This document shows, one piece after another, positions 10,971 through 22,108 of a stretch of 64,000 bases of DNA (its first letter is position 1; each line of letters opens with the position of its first letter). The notes beneath the pieces were generated by a model, which ran no database searches, was not told the origin of the DNA, and saw only the letters and a program-made list of their open reading frames with translations. The position numbers and the translations under genes were made by a program. This DNA comes from Cristatella mucedo (lineage: Eukaryota > Bryozoa > Phylactolaemata > Cristatellidae), in assembly GCA_009760855.2 (NCBI GenBank), contig WPIO01000070.1, positions 2,040,501 through 2,104,500 of the forward strand, read 5' to 3'.

Positions 10971-11139
10971 GGCTGGGGCACACAGTGCGCTTTGTCAGAG
11001 GTGCAAACTCGTCGATCGTTTCAGCTAGTGTCGTGTTGTAGCTATCTACCAATGATGACAGATCGGAAAGAGGACTGAGCAGAAGAGGTGAAGCAGATAT
11101 TCTCGCACGGACAGCATCGATGACAACGGGTCGTAATGT
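10971..11139 (-). mobile_element. LINE-A pre-RT fragment
   Basis: The minus strand reads SSLVDSYNTTLAETIDEFAPLTKRTV, which corresponds to SSLVDSCNTTLADTLYEFVRLTKRTV at the 5' end of the 40975 copy. It is the linker between the EN and RT domains. It truncates the TRIM pseudogene on one side and abuts the AT-rich polymerase relic on the other. Confidence 0.75.
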
Positions 11140-11141
11140 CT

Positions 11142-12540
11142 TTCTCGTCTTTAATGAAATCTTTAGTTTTTGGGTCAATTGTATACTTCTCTGATATCTT
11201 AACCTTGAATTTTCCGAGAATTCTCCTATTTAATTTCATCATACTGTCAAATCTTCTTATTTTCCAAACATCTTTGCTTTTAGGATATCCAGATAGATCA
11301 AGATAGTCTAGATAACTTGCAAAGTCTTCATAAACATTATTTGTATTTATTTTCATGACTAGAGAATCCGTTTCAGTGTATGCAAGCGGTACTTTATCAC
11401 CATAAAAATCTTTTATAGTATTGTAACAGAAATCTTGCATTACTAATTTTGATATATCTAGAATAAGAAATCCTAAATAAATTGGTTTTTTAAGACCACT
11501 CTCTGCCTTTGTTGTTTAAACTCTTACCAAATCTTGATTGAATAAGCTTTTATCTTTAAATCTAGCACTCATTACTCTTTTTTCTGACAATGCAATATCA
11601 TCGTCAAACTTTAAATCAAACAATTCAATTTTTACTCTCTCCCTAATATCATCCATTGTCTTGCCAAAAAGTACACTATTCTTCAATTTAAAATATTCTT
11701 TTTCTAAGTCGTCTTTTGCTACTTTCCTTCTTTCGATATTATTATAAATGTAGCTACTAAGGCAATCACTTTGAGAGAAACTCATTACTCTGTATATTTT
11801 AGTTAATACATAGCCTCTTTCTAAAGCAAGCTGTAAATGTCTATAGTTAATAATATATTTTACTATTGGTTTCAAGTCAACCGTTTGTTTACTTCACTCT
11901 CAAAGTCAATTATTTTTTTCTTCTCGTCTTTAACAACAGTGCTTTCGCGATATTTTGAATATTTTCCTTTACCAACTTTCCTCTTAATAGGTAGAAAAGA
12001 ATAATCTAAATAGGTACCATGTAACTCATCTGACAATACATATCCGCTTCAAAAGCATAACCAGTTTCAGAATTTTCTTTTATTCTAAATAAATTTTTAT
12101 TTGTAAAATAATTAACTTGTTTTTTATCTTATAATTTAAAGTTGCTTTTTTATAAGAATTGTGTTATTGCTGTTGCATAAAGAGAATTTGCATCAACGTA
12201 TAGAGCCAACTCTTATCCTTTGCATTATCATAATTAGAGGCCATTTACCTATTTGCTTTAAAATGTCAGCAATATGCTTGTGTTATCACTACTCTAACAG
12301 CACTCTTGAAGAAATCAAAGTGTTCTAAACTTTTTAGCGGGTCTAATCTTACTTTTGAATATCTTAAAACCAGCACATCATGTTAAACGAGGAGCAGTAA
12401 AGAGATTAGCTTGATAGAGTCCATCAATTTTCTTTGACAGTTGCCTAAAATGTTGAAACACATCTGCTAGCAAAAGAACATCTATAGGAAGATATATATC
12501 ATCCTATTTTTTAAGGTATCTTCCTTAGTTAAATCTATCA
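11142..12540 (-). pseudogene. DNA polymerase B (protein-primed type), C-terminal half, broken
   Basis: The minus strand shows the diagnostic order of PolB blocks: DVLLLADVF near 12450-12490 (start of the polymerase region), the KxxxNSxxFGK motif B block near 11660-11690, and motif C as YTETDSL near 11360-11382 (usual form Y-x-D-T-D-S; the first Asp is Glu here). The longest open pieces are 11516-11875 and 11142-11440, in different frames, with stops between them. The region around 11900-12010 is a conserved-looking charged linker. The relic cannot yield a working enzyme. Its left end is cut by LINE-A sequence. Confidence 0.65.
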
Positions 12541-13755
12541 AAGAAAATCTGAGGTACCTCTGAAATACGGGGTACCTCAGGGTTCCGTGCTAGGTCCGGT
12601 TCTTTTCACGGTTTATACTCTCCCTCTTGCTTATGTGATGGCCAAGCACAATCTAGGCTTTTAATTCTATGCGGATGACACTCAATTGTACCTTTTCTTT
12701 GATCCCTCCCAGCCTTCCAGCACCTCAAATTTTCTAGACTCACTTGCTGCATGTATTGATGACATCCGCACATGGATGGCAGCAAACTTCCTAAAGCTCA
12801 ACGATGATAAACCTAACTTACTAGTTATGGGCAAACCCAGTGTGATTCACAAATCGGAAAGGCTGAGACTCAAAATTTGCTCTGCCAGCATATCTCCTGA
12901 TAAATATTATCATATTCCAAAGCGACCTTTCGTTAGACGATCATATCAGCTCCACAGTCAAATCTGTCTATTTTCAGCTCCATAACACTGCTAAAATTCG
13001 AGCTTGTTTAGATAAGGATACCACGTCCAAGTTGGTACATGAATTTGTGACATCCCGTCTCTACTTCTGCAACTCACTGTTTACTGGCCTACCATCATGT
13101 GCGATCAGGCGATTGCAGCTGGTGCAAAACTCTTCAGCTAGGCTTGTCTGTCGTGCGTGTCGCGGTTGCCACATCACACCACTTCTCGCCGACCTGCACT
13201 GGTTACCAGTCAAGCAACAGATTGACTTCAAGGTTTTGTCGCTCACTTTTAGGTCCCTTCATTCTATGGCTCCAGCCTATCTGTCAGATTTACTCCCCCA
13301 TGAGGCCAAGCATCGTTCCACCTGCTTTTCGGAATCCAACAGTCTACAAATACCTCATACAAATATCAAATCTTTTGGAGACCATGCATTTAGTTCAAAT
13401 GCTCCCAAAGGCTGGAACTCTTTCCTGACCTGTATCAGAACATCCCCTGACCTGACCACATTTAAAAAGAACTTAAAAACACACATATTTAGGACAGCAT
13501 TTAGTGGGTCCCTGTGATTCGTCCTTGATGTGCTTATGGGTGCTGACACTGTGCATGCTGCCACTAACCAAATTTGCATGCTGACCCTGTGCATGTCATC
13601 CCTAACCGTGTTATTCACTTTGTTTGTTAATCAAGCATGATATTACTCACCATTCAATTGAATTTCCCTTTGCAGCAAATGTAAAACGCTTAGAGAGAGA
13701 GAGAGAGATCGAGTTCTCTGAGGGCGCTTTATCAAGTGCATTATTATTCTTTTTA
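12541..13755 (+). mobile_element. LINE-A copy nested in the polymerase relic
   Basis: It starts at the block encoding (R)[13 protein letters not shown] and runs through YADDTQLY (12669-12692) to the 3' tail (AAAACGCTTAG...GGGCGCTTTATC) with a short (ATT)n. The open parts are 12686-12985 and 13032-13517, which reads ...SARLVCRACRGCHITPLLADLHWLPVK. Polymerase-relic sequence resumes on both sides. Hence this LINE-A copy is younger than the relic. Confidence 0.85.
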
Positions 13756-14990
13756 TCATTATAATATATTTTTCCTTAAATTCCAGACATTTTGTGCGCA
13801 TTCATATTCTTTCTCTCTTAAATGCAGCTTTCATCCAAACTACTATAACGACTTTTTCTATCTGGTAATCTCTTTTCTTCTAACTTAAAAAATGAGTCCA
13901 CATATTTATATATAAATATTCCTTTTTCTGTCAACAGTTCAAACTATTTTCCATTTAACATAGACAAGTATTTTCTAGTGTGCTCCAAAGATTTACCTGA
14001 TTTAACAACTTTATTGACTAACTCTGCGAAGCCTCTATCCAACATTTGAAGTCAATCTCTAAAACTAAGTGAACCAATTTCATCATTTATGTATTTCTCC
14101 ATGTTGTTTGAAATGATATTCTTTTTAATCTTTGATAGTGGAGCTCTTGTAATAGCAAGTAAGCACCATATGCTTTTAAGGGGTGAATAAGCAAAGGAAG
14201 TTTAAATCTTTTTAGATTAATGCCAATATTGAGATTACAGCTTGCGTGAGCTGCTCCTCTATATTTGCTAGTGAGAGGAAAATGACCTATCACTTTATCG
14301 TCACACGAATCCAAGCTGCATATATAGGAAGTAGTTGTGGAATTAAATTCCTTGCTTTTGTTGTTCGTCATAGTACCATATACAAATCGCTCGTATCTAA
14401 GAAACATATCCGTCATATCTTTCTTAATAGAATCAACTTCATCTAACAAGCTTTTTATTAAATTTCTTATATTGCTTGCTCCATTAAACTGTTCAAAACT
14501 TCTTGTATTTCCGTTGTAGTCTACAATTGTGTATGCCCCAGAGCAAGGAATATGTCTTGGGCAAGAACCCTGTGGAATATTTGTATCTTATTTGTCTGTT
14601 TTTCTGACATTAGTGAGTAGACATTCAAAATAAGCATGAGAAATATAAGGACACTACAGTGTTTTTGAATATTCTCTGATGTAACGTTTAGCTCCACTTC
14701 CGTTCCACTCCACTTTCTATCTTTTGCTTTAGGCATTTTTATTCTTGGTTTGCCGTCATTTCCTTTCTTCCAAGCATCCATGTGTGACTCTAACTTATCT
14801 TGTGAATAAAATCTGCATAGAAATCTTTTGCAAGTCAATTGAGTGTCATGTCATTTTGAGCTTTTCCATAAACCATTAAAGTTACTGATAATTACATAAT
14901 GCGAGTTAGTTTTTTTCTTCGTTGCTGAATAGTAGAAGATCTAACAGTTTCTCCTTTTATTCATCAATTACTATTAGTGGGCTTAAACTT
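13756..14990 (-). pseudogene. DNA polymerase B, N-terminal half, broken
   Basis: Minus-strand piece 14521-14838 carries the N-terminal block with CKRFLCRFYSQDKLESH and a KMPKAK tail. Piece 14087-14449 carries a Cys-x4-Cys...His...YRGAAHASCNLN treble-clef zinc-binding block followed by LPLLIHPLKAYGAYLL. These two blocks normally stand just before the exonuclease domain in the PolB of Polintons and related viruses. In the second block a canonical HD/HC position has become HF. Frames are interrupted between the pieces and by the LINE-A insertion downstream. Confidence 0.65.
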
Positions 14991-15041
14991 CCGTAATCGA
15001 CATTCGATCAATTACTATTAGTGGGCTTAAACTTCCGTTAA
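14965..15041 (+). repeat. 44-bp-period direct duplication at a LINE-A 5' junction
   Basis: A segment of about 32 bp beginning ATCAATTACTATTAGTGGGC occurs twice, 44 bp apart, immediately before the LINE-A RT sequence begins at about 15042. The second copy fuses directly into LINE-A. Confidence 0.7.
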
Positions 15042-16585
15042 AGACACTTGAACGGGTCGTGGCGGACCAGCTGAACTCGTATATCAAAACCTCACACCTT
15101 GCTAGTAAGTTCCAGTGTGGCTTTAGAACTAATCACTCCACAGAGTCAGCATTGCTTCGGGTATACAACGACCTACTTAGGAATGCAGACATGGGTAGAG
15201 TGTCTCTGCTTGTTTTGCTTGATCTTTCGGCAGCTTTTGATACCATCGATCACAAAGTTCTTCTAGAGCGCCTCTCATCTCGCCTGGGCATCACTGGCAC
15301 TGCTCTGCAGTGGTTCAGGTCCTATCTCAGTGGGAGACTCCAGAGTATTGACGTGAATGGAGAAAGATCATCTGAAGTACCTCTGAAATATGGAGTACCT
15401 CAGGGCTCCGTGCTACGTCCGGTTCTTTTCAAGGTTTATACTGTCCCTCTTGCTGATGTGATTGCCAAGCACAATCTAGGCTTTCACTTCTAGGCAGATG
15501 ACACTCAGTTGTACCTTTGCTTTGATCCCTCCCAGCCTTCGAGCACCTCCGATTCTCTAAACTCACTAGCTGCATGCATTGATGACATCCGCACATGGAT
15601 GGCAGCAAATTTTCTAAAACTTAACGATGATAAAACTAACTTACTAGTTATGGGCAAACCCAGTGTGATCCAGAGATTGGAAAGGCTGACTCTCAAAATT
15701 GGCTCTGCCAGCATATCTCCAGTTGAATCAGCTCAAAATCTAGGTGTCATATTCCAAAGCGATCTCTCGTTAGACAACCGCATCAGCTCCACGGTCAAAT
15801 CCGCCTATTTTCAGCTTCATAACATTTCTAAAATTTGGGCCTGTTTAGATAAAAATACCACGTCTAAGTTGGTCCATGCATTCGTGACATCTCGTCTCAA
15901 CTTCTGCAACACACTGCTCACTGGCCTACCAGCATGTGCGATCAGGCGATTGCAGCTGGTGCAAAACTCTGCAGCTAGGCTTGTCTGTCGTGAGCATCGC
16001 AGTTGCCACATTACTCCATTTCTCGCCGACCTGCACTGGCTACCAGTCAAGCAACAGATAGACTTGAAGGTTTTGTCGCTCACTTTTAGGTCCCTTCATT
16101 CTATGGCTCCAGCCTATCTGTCAGATATACTACCCCATCAGGCTAAGCATCGTACCACCTGCTTTTCGGAATCCAACAGTCTTCCAATACCTCATGCAAA
16201 CCTTAAATCCTTTGGAGACCGTGCATTCAGTTCATATGCTCCCAAAGCCTGGAACTCCCTCCCGACCTTCGTCAGAACATCCCCTGACCTGACCACATTT
16301 AAAAGGAACCTAAAAACACACCTATTTAGGACAGCATTTAGTGGGTCCCTGTGATTCGTCCTTGATGTGCTTATGGGTGCTGACACTGTGCGTGCTGCCA
16401 CTAACCACATTTGCATGCTGACCGTGTGCATGTCACCCCTAACCATATTATTCATTTCGTTTGTTTTTTTCAAGCATGATTTTGCTTACCATTCAATGGC
16501 ATTTCTCTGCACAGCAAATGTAAAGCGCCTAGAGAGAGATTAAGTTCCCTGAGGGCGCCTTATCAAGTTAATTATTATTATTATG
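15042..16585 (+). mobile_element. LINE-A copy nested in the polymerase relic
   Basis: A well-preserved 5'-truncated copy running from the RT start (LERVVADQLNSYIKT) to the tail (AAAGCGCC...GGGCGCC near 16518-16562) and ATTATTATTA. The RT frame is almost intact (next entry). Confidence 0.9.
15059..16354 (+). pseudogene. LINE-A reverse transcriptase, one nonsense codon
   Basis: The frame starting at 15059 is open for 432 codons up to the natural stop at 16352-16354 except for one TAG at 15491-15493. That stop replaces the Tyr codon of the catalytic YADD motif (family codon TAT), so the peptide reads ...LGFHF-stop-ADDTQLY. Upstream are GFRTNHSTESALLRVYND and LSAAFDTIDHKVLLERL; downstream are the thumb, the CNTLLTGLPACAIRRLQLVQ block and FRTAFSGSL at the end. 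It lacks the EN domain because the insertion is 5'-truncated. The single stop kills the RT. Confidence 0.9.
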
Positions 16586-17640
16586 TTATCATATTCGAAG
16601 ACTTCAACTGTAGTAATTAAAACAACTCTGCTAGCAATGGCTTGTCATTTACATTCAATGCTGTAGAAGGATAGCCTTTTTTAACATTAAACAATTCTTC
16701 TAATCTTCGTAACAGATGTGAATAATTTTCAAGCAATAATTGAGTTAGATCTGCAATTGACTCTGGATGATAATCTCTTAAATGAAGGAGTCTAAGAATA
16801 CACTACAAAGCGCAACCATTATCTGATTGATTCTTTAAATTAACCGTTGATCTTTTTTTCCACTCCTTATGACATAGTAAGATAACTTCCACCAAATTGA
16901 TGTCTAAAGTAAGTAAACTTTGCTTATAAAGCATCAATTCCAACCAAACTCCAACTAGATCGTTTTTTTAACCAATGCCCAACTCTTTTCTTGAAATATG
17001 CAAATTGCATTCTGATTATTTTATCAGCATCAGAAATTATATTTATTTTTGCGTTGCTAATGCCAGTGAAAGGTTGATAATTAAAAAACCAGTTTCACAA
17101 ACTAGAATTGAAGAAACGATCATTGCTAATTTTAGATCGCTCTTATTTTTAAGTAATTGTCTAATAACTCCTTTAAATCACTAATTTTACTATCGAAAAC
17201 TCTATCAAAGTTTATCTCGGTTCTTTCTAAGCCTAAATATTCCTAATCCATAAACTTACCTTCAGATGAAGCACGACCTAATATCCAACCAGTCTGTTGA
17301 ATGTTCATTAATCTTCTAGCGTCTCTTTCAAATAACCACTCTTTATTCTTCACCACCTTCTTATTAAATGAAATATTCAATGTTGTAAAGGGTGCTATTT
17401 GAAGAATAGCTATCATATTATCCAAACTAGCTTTTGAGGACGGAGTTTTCGGTAGAAGTCCTGTTCGTTTTTTAATTTCTTCGCTAATACGTCTTGCATG
17501 ATCATTAATTTTTTTCCCCTCCCGCCTCATAAGATATCATTTTTTTGAGAAATTTATATTAGGAGTAATTTTTTCTTATAATAAATAATTTATTGATGAT
17601 ACATTTTCACTATAATCTAGCTAAATTTAGGCGAACACAT
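16586..17640 (-). other. AT-rich flank of the polymerase relic with unknown ORF pieces
   Basis: The longest piece is the minus-strand frame 17243-17530 (95 codons, lysine/arginine-rich, containing FERDARRLMNIQQTGWILGR). The frame continues past one stop into LGLERTEINFDRVFD. A second piece near 16640-16790 reads HLRDYHPESIADLTQLLLE. Neither was recognised. Composition and orientation match the polymerase relic, so they are probably further genes or the extreme N-terminus of the same element. Confidence 0.4.
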
Positions 17641-17645
17641 CACAA

Positions 17646-17745
17646 GTAGCATGTTTTTGAATGTTACAGAGACTAGGGTCTCGTTTCTCAGGAGCAGTGG
17701 CTACCTAGGAAGTAGTATGTTTTTGAATGTTATGTAGCCTAGGGC
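17646..17745 (+). repeat. imperfect tandem duplication
   Basis: The segment GTAGCATGTTTTTGAATGTTA...CTAGGGTCTCG recurs about 69 bp later as GTAGTATGTTTTTGAATGTTA...CTAGGGCTCG. It lies at the right limit of the AT-rich relic and might mark its boundary. Confidence 0.55.
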
Positions 17746-19019
17746 TCGTCGAATGATGGTAATATTCCAAGGGTTCGTCCTCCGATCAATAATCTCGCTA
17801 CGCTCGATGGTTTCTCGTTCGTCCGATCCCGTTTAATCATTCTCTCTGGGGGGGGATTCAGCAGGGTTGGTGGGTACAGCTAATGGTAAACCGAAAGCGA
17901 TGGCTGTCCTTCACATTTACGATCACTGGGGGATTTCCCCAGCCCATTTCCTCTCCAGTCTTGGCTTTGCTTTTTGCGTTTCTGTGCGTTTCCAATAGTA
18001 TTGGGTACGACCTAGCTCAGGTAGGTGGTTCGATGTTTGCTGTATTTGCGTATATTTATATATTTGCATTTATGTATTTCTATAATTATGCAGTACTCTG
18101 CGGACGAGAACCTGGGGTGATGGAGCAGGGATGAATTAGCCAGATTGTGACTGCCCGACGTAGTCATTAATCGCTCTTCCTAAATAGTAAGCCCTTGGAA
18201 ATGGTTTTGAGATAATCCATGGTTAGGCAGGGAAAAGTTGAGCCTTAGCTGTGCCAGCAGCTGAGGCTAGCTTTGCTTTAGGCTTCTGTCGGTGTGTTAC
18301 TTCGCTGCTGGTTCTGAAGCCTTGAACCTCTGTGTCGCTGTCGAGTACACTTCCGTGCGCTGTAGATTTGGGCTTTTAATGCATCAATTAAGGCTTTTTT
18401 GCTGCTGCGTCGTGTCCTGACTCCCTCATGTATTAATGCTGCACCTACAAGATTATAGCCGCGATTCGAATGCTCAGAGCTCCACTTGTATTTGTGGTGC
18501 TTCATCTAGGATCAGCTCTGCTACGAGTGCTGTGCTTGCCGACTAGTTATTTCAGGAAGGGGAAGCCGGTACTGTTGCACTATGTGGTAATGTCGGGCGC
18601 CGGGCTGCTGGTATATTAGGGCAGGCAGCTACAGCTGTCAACGAAAGGGTACGGCCCATGCTGTTGTCACACAGCTAGGTTGAACACTTACCAGCTTAGA
18701 GCTCCCTGGGCATTAAGTATTGAAGTGCTGATATGTTGCATCAGCCATATTTTTGCAACCTTAGATATTACTTGCCCTCCCTAGTTATGAAGTTTATTGA
18801 AGACGTAATCGATCTTTTCACAATTGTGGCTGCCTTCCGAAGCAACTGCTCGTCAACTTTAAGTTTTGCTTCGACCGAGGCTGCTGTCTGCTATGGCCGA
18901 AACTGTACAGACTTGCCTGTTTGCGGCCGTGGAATGTACAGTTGTATGTTTACGACATGGACTTTTTATATTAGCATCTCGGTCTCAGCCCAGGACAAAT
19001 ATACTCGGTCTTATAATAG
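17746..19019. other. unassigned region
   Basis: No LINE or SINE similarity was noticed. The plus-strand frame 18733-19059 contains a Cys-rich stretch (CSSTL...VCYGRNCTDLPVCGRGMYSC) without a recognised domain, and its end runs into a LINE-A tail, so it is not called as a gene. The other ORFs here (17883-18134 +, 18278-18505 -) look fortuitous. Confidence 0.35.
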
Positions 19020-19095
19020 AAATGATAATAATAATACTTTTGATAGTGCCCTCAGATAACTCGATCTCTTCTAGGCACTTTACATTCTGCAGAGG
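19020..19095 (-). mobile_element. LINE-A tail-only insertion
   Basis: Only the terminal hairpin and its (AAT)n tail are present. On the minus strand the stem is AAAGTGCC...GGCACTAT, a paired variant of the usual AAAGCGCC/GGCGCTTT. SINE-1-like sequence follows directly on the plus strand. Confidence 0.65.
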
Positions 19096-19205
19096 AAGCG
19101 GATAACGTCCCAGGTCGTAGGGTCGAGTCCTGCAGAGGACAGTCCTTTATCGCTCACTGCAAACGGTGGTATTAGTCTTCTGCAGCTGTGGAAATGAGGC
19201 CGTTG
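19096..19205 (+). mobile_element. SINE-1-like fragment
   Basis: A B-box-like GGGTCGAGTCCTGC near 19120 is followed by the SINE-1 body (CCTTTATCGCTCACTGCAAACGGTGGT) and a shortened tail (GAGGCCGTTGAA). The A-box half is missing. Confidence 0.55.
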
Positions 19206-19349
19206 AACCTTTTTTTGAGATATGCATGGCATGGTCTTGAGTGCTGCAATGCCACGGTACTGTCGACCGATGTGCCTACATGGGTACAGCAGCTACAACT
19301 CATCAGCTGGACTTCGAGTAGCCAGGTCTACCAGCATCGATCGTTCTTC

Positions 19350-19545
19350 TGCAAGGATGCTGCCACTAACCATACTTGCATGCTGACCCTGTGCATGTCA
19401 CCCCAAATCGTGTTATTCGTGCTGTTTATCAAGTATGATACAGCTCACCATTCTATCGTGTTTCCCTTGTAGCAAATGTAAAGCACCTAGAAAGAGATTG
19501 AGTTATCTGAGGGTGCTTTATCAAGTGTATTATTATTTTTTATGA
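19350..19545 (+). mobile_element. LINE-A 3' UTR and tail
   Basis: It starts in the second 38-bp unit of the 3' UTR (GCTGCCACTAACCATACTTGC) and ends in a fully paired variant stem, AAAGCACC (19480-19487) with GGTGCTTT (19512-19519), then an ATT-rich tail. Confidence 0.8.
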
Positions 19546-20099
19546 TTAAGGAACAGTGTAGGCTGCATTTGATGGCTTTGTTACAACGTGCTTTAGTTCA
19601 GTAGCCGAAACATGCAGATTTGTAGCAGCATCGGTTAGCCATGCATGTTGATCTAGACCCCTGTGCTTGCTTGCTCTCAGCAGTAGGTCTTCCTGTTAGC
19701 ATCCCTTAAGCCTGAAATATTGTTGAGTGACAAACAAAAATAGTAACATCAGTAGGTGGCTGGTGTAGTGCTCTTGGAGCACTACCCTGATATTCAGGTG
19801 CTTTACACTCACTGCAAGACAATCAATAGCCAAGGGTTAATGACAGGCAGTGCAGTGTAAAGCATAAAAGAGGATGTAAAGAGTCAACAAGAAAGCACAG
19901 TGGGTCACCCAAGGCCCATCCACGCCAAGCTAAGCAGAGCAAGTACGTCTTTATATAGGACTAGAATTATGCATGCTCACTGCAGCTGGCTTGCTCTTGC
20001 TCGTCCCTGATCCATCCGTACGCGCGCGCGCGAGCGAGCAACTTGTACGCTTGAAAATCTAGAGATTTCAATAGTGCTACAAGCAGTGAGATGACTGGA
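19546..20099. other. unassigned spacer
   Basis: No gene was recognised. A short alternating CGCGCGCGCG run lies near 20023-20034. Confidence 0.35.
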
Positions 20100-20173
20100 A
20101 GCAAATGTAAAGCGCCTAGAAAGAGATTAAGTTCTCTGAGGGCGCTTTATCAAGTGCAATATTATTATTATTA
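20100..20173 (+). mobile_element. LINE-A tail-only insertion
   Basis: About 74 bp: GCAAATGT, then the perfect stem AAAGCGCC (20109-20116) with GGCGCTTT (20141-20148), then (ATT)n. No other LINE-A sequence precedes it. Confidence 0.8.
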
Positions 20174-20789
20174 AGCATGTGTTGTTAGAGCAAGAATTAG
20201 TAAGGAGGTTGAATTGCTAATCCGATACAAGTTCCTTAACAAGCTAATAAGCCGGTGAGATGATCTTACAGTCGATAAGAAGCTTGCCAGGCAGCAAGCA
20301 AAGCTCAGACATAAGTGGTCCATTGTGGCAGCTCTACAGCCGACAGCCGGCTCGTCGAAATGCTGAGTTTGCCACTACTTGGTGCCGATTAAGTGCGCTG
20401 ACCACAATTACTCTATAAAGGGAGATTTCTGTTATCTATTCAGCTAACCTATTATCAATATCGATATCTTAATTTGATCTAGACCAGCCCTGATTTTGGT
20501 AATGTTCGTTAACTGAAAGTAGGTCAAATTGACTGTGTAGTCGTTGTGCTCATGCAATTATTAGTCGTTTAAGAATAAGTAGCCTAGATGGGTCGATGTT
20601 ACAAGAATGATGCTTGATGAACTAATCATAAGACATAGGTCCACCAGCTAAAGTGTGACACTGGGTTTGTCAATAACTATCAGGTTGGTCTTGTTATGGT
20701 TTAGTTTCAAAAGGTTGGCAGCCTTCTGATTGTGAATGAAGGCGATTCAGGTTTCAAGGATTCAGTGATACATCTGAAAGATGGGGTAC
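20174..20789. other. unassigned spacer
   Basis: No repeat or coding similarity was recognised between the LINE-A tail and the LINE-B 3' end. Confidence 0.35.
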
Positions 20790-21303
20790 CTAATGCATTG
20801 TAATGTATCTCCGTCTGTAACTCCACAAAGTCATAAATACCATGTTGGTTTTATGCAGGAGAGGTTTGTAAAGCTCACTCACAGCCTGAGCAGCTTTCGG
20901 TACGCATTCGGTAGCCAACAGACTTTGTCTCACTCAACAAAGAGAAAGTGGGAAGCATGGAAGAGTCAGGAGAGCAGTTCAGGTAGTGATTAGCATAGGG
21001 GTAGCAGCTCAGGACAGCTGAAAAGGATGAGCCATAGTCGACAGCAGGAAAGTAGTTGTTGTTGCATGATGATTGTGGAAGTGAGTTCCACAGTCTAGGA
21101 CCTGCAGAGCTAAAGTTTCTGTCGCCAACGATCTTTGGGCAGAAGAATGGAACAGCTAGTTTATTGTCCACACAGAACCTGAGGGCGCGAACAGGCTGAA
21201 ACAGATGCAGCAGTTCAGCTAGGTACGAAGGAGCCAAGCCGTTGCTGGCCTTGTGGGTCAGAGTAAGAACTTTGCTCTGTATCTGTTGCTCAACCGGCAG
21301 CCA

Positions 21304-22108
21304 TAACATTCTTCGTAATAACAACAATAACAAGCTTCATAACATTGCTGAAATTCAGGCTTGTTTAGATAAAGATACCCGTCCAAGTTGGTCCATGCAT
21401 TCGTGACATCCAGTCTCGACTTCTGCAACTCACTGTTTAATGGCTTACCAGCATGTGCGATCAGGCTTGCAGCTGGTGCAAAACTCCACAGCTAGGCTTA
21501 TCTGCCGTGAACTTCGCAGTTGCCACGTTACTCCACTTTTCGCCGACCTGCGTTGGCTACCAGTCAAGCAACGGATTGACTTCAAGGTTTTGTCACTCAC
21601 TTTTAGGTCTCTTCATTCTTTGGCTCCCGCCTATCTGCCAGATATACTCCTCCATCAGGCCAAGCATCATACCACCAGCTTTTCGGAATCCAACAGTCTA
21701 GGAATACCTCGTACAAACCTTAAATCCTTTGGAGACCGTGCATTAAGTTCGTATGCTCCCACAGCCTGGAACTCCCTCCCGACCTGAGTCAGAACATCCC
21801 CTGACCTGACCACATTTAAAAAGAACTTAAAAACACACCTGTTTAGGACAGCATTTAGTGGGTCCCTGTGATTCGTCCTTCACGTGCTTATGTGTGCTGA
21901 CACTGTGCATGCTGCCACTAACCACATTTGCATGCTGACCCTATGCATGTCACCCCTAACCATATTATTCATTTTTTTTGTTTATCAAGCATGATTTTAC
22001 TCACCATTCAATTGCATTTCCCTTTGCAGCAAATGTAAAGTGCCTAGAGAGAGATTGAGCTTTCTGAGGGCGCTTTATCAAGTGCATTATTATTAATATT
22101 ATTATTAT
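21304..22108 (+). mobile_element. LINE-A copy nested in LINE-B
   Basis: A 5'-truncated copy starting at the thumb block (encoding LHNIAEIQACLDKD) and ending with the tail (AAAGTGCC...GGCGCTTT, one G-U wobble) plus (ATT)n. The open frame 21440-21787 reads QNSTARLICRELRSCHVTPLFADLRWLPVKQRIDFKVL in 20-residue pieces typical of the family C-terminal domain. Confidence 0.85.

Larger units (their letters stand above)
11140..17640 (-). mobile_element. Polinton/adintovirus-type element relic with nested LINE-A insertions
   Basis: A block clearly more AT-rich than its flanks is interrupted by LINE-A copies at 12541-13755 and 15042-16585. Outside those copies, the minus strand carries successive pieces of a viral/organellar-type (protein-primed) DNA polymerase B, N-terminal part at the right and C-terminal part at the left, followed to the right by more AT-rich sequence with fragmentary ORFs of unknown function. 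Both ends are undefined: no terminal inverted repeats, integrase, packaging ATPase or capsid gene was recognised. It is old and multiply broken. The assignment to Polinton-like rather than other protein-primed PolB elements is inference. Confidence 0.6.

Noticed and set aside
18733-19059. Cys-rich plus-strand ORF
   Set aside because: Runs into a LINE-A tail; no start, splice or domain support.
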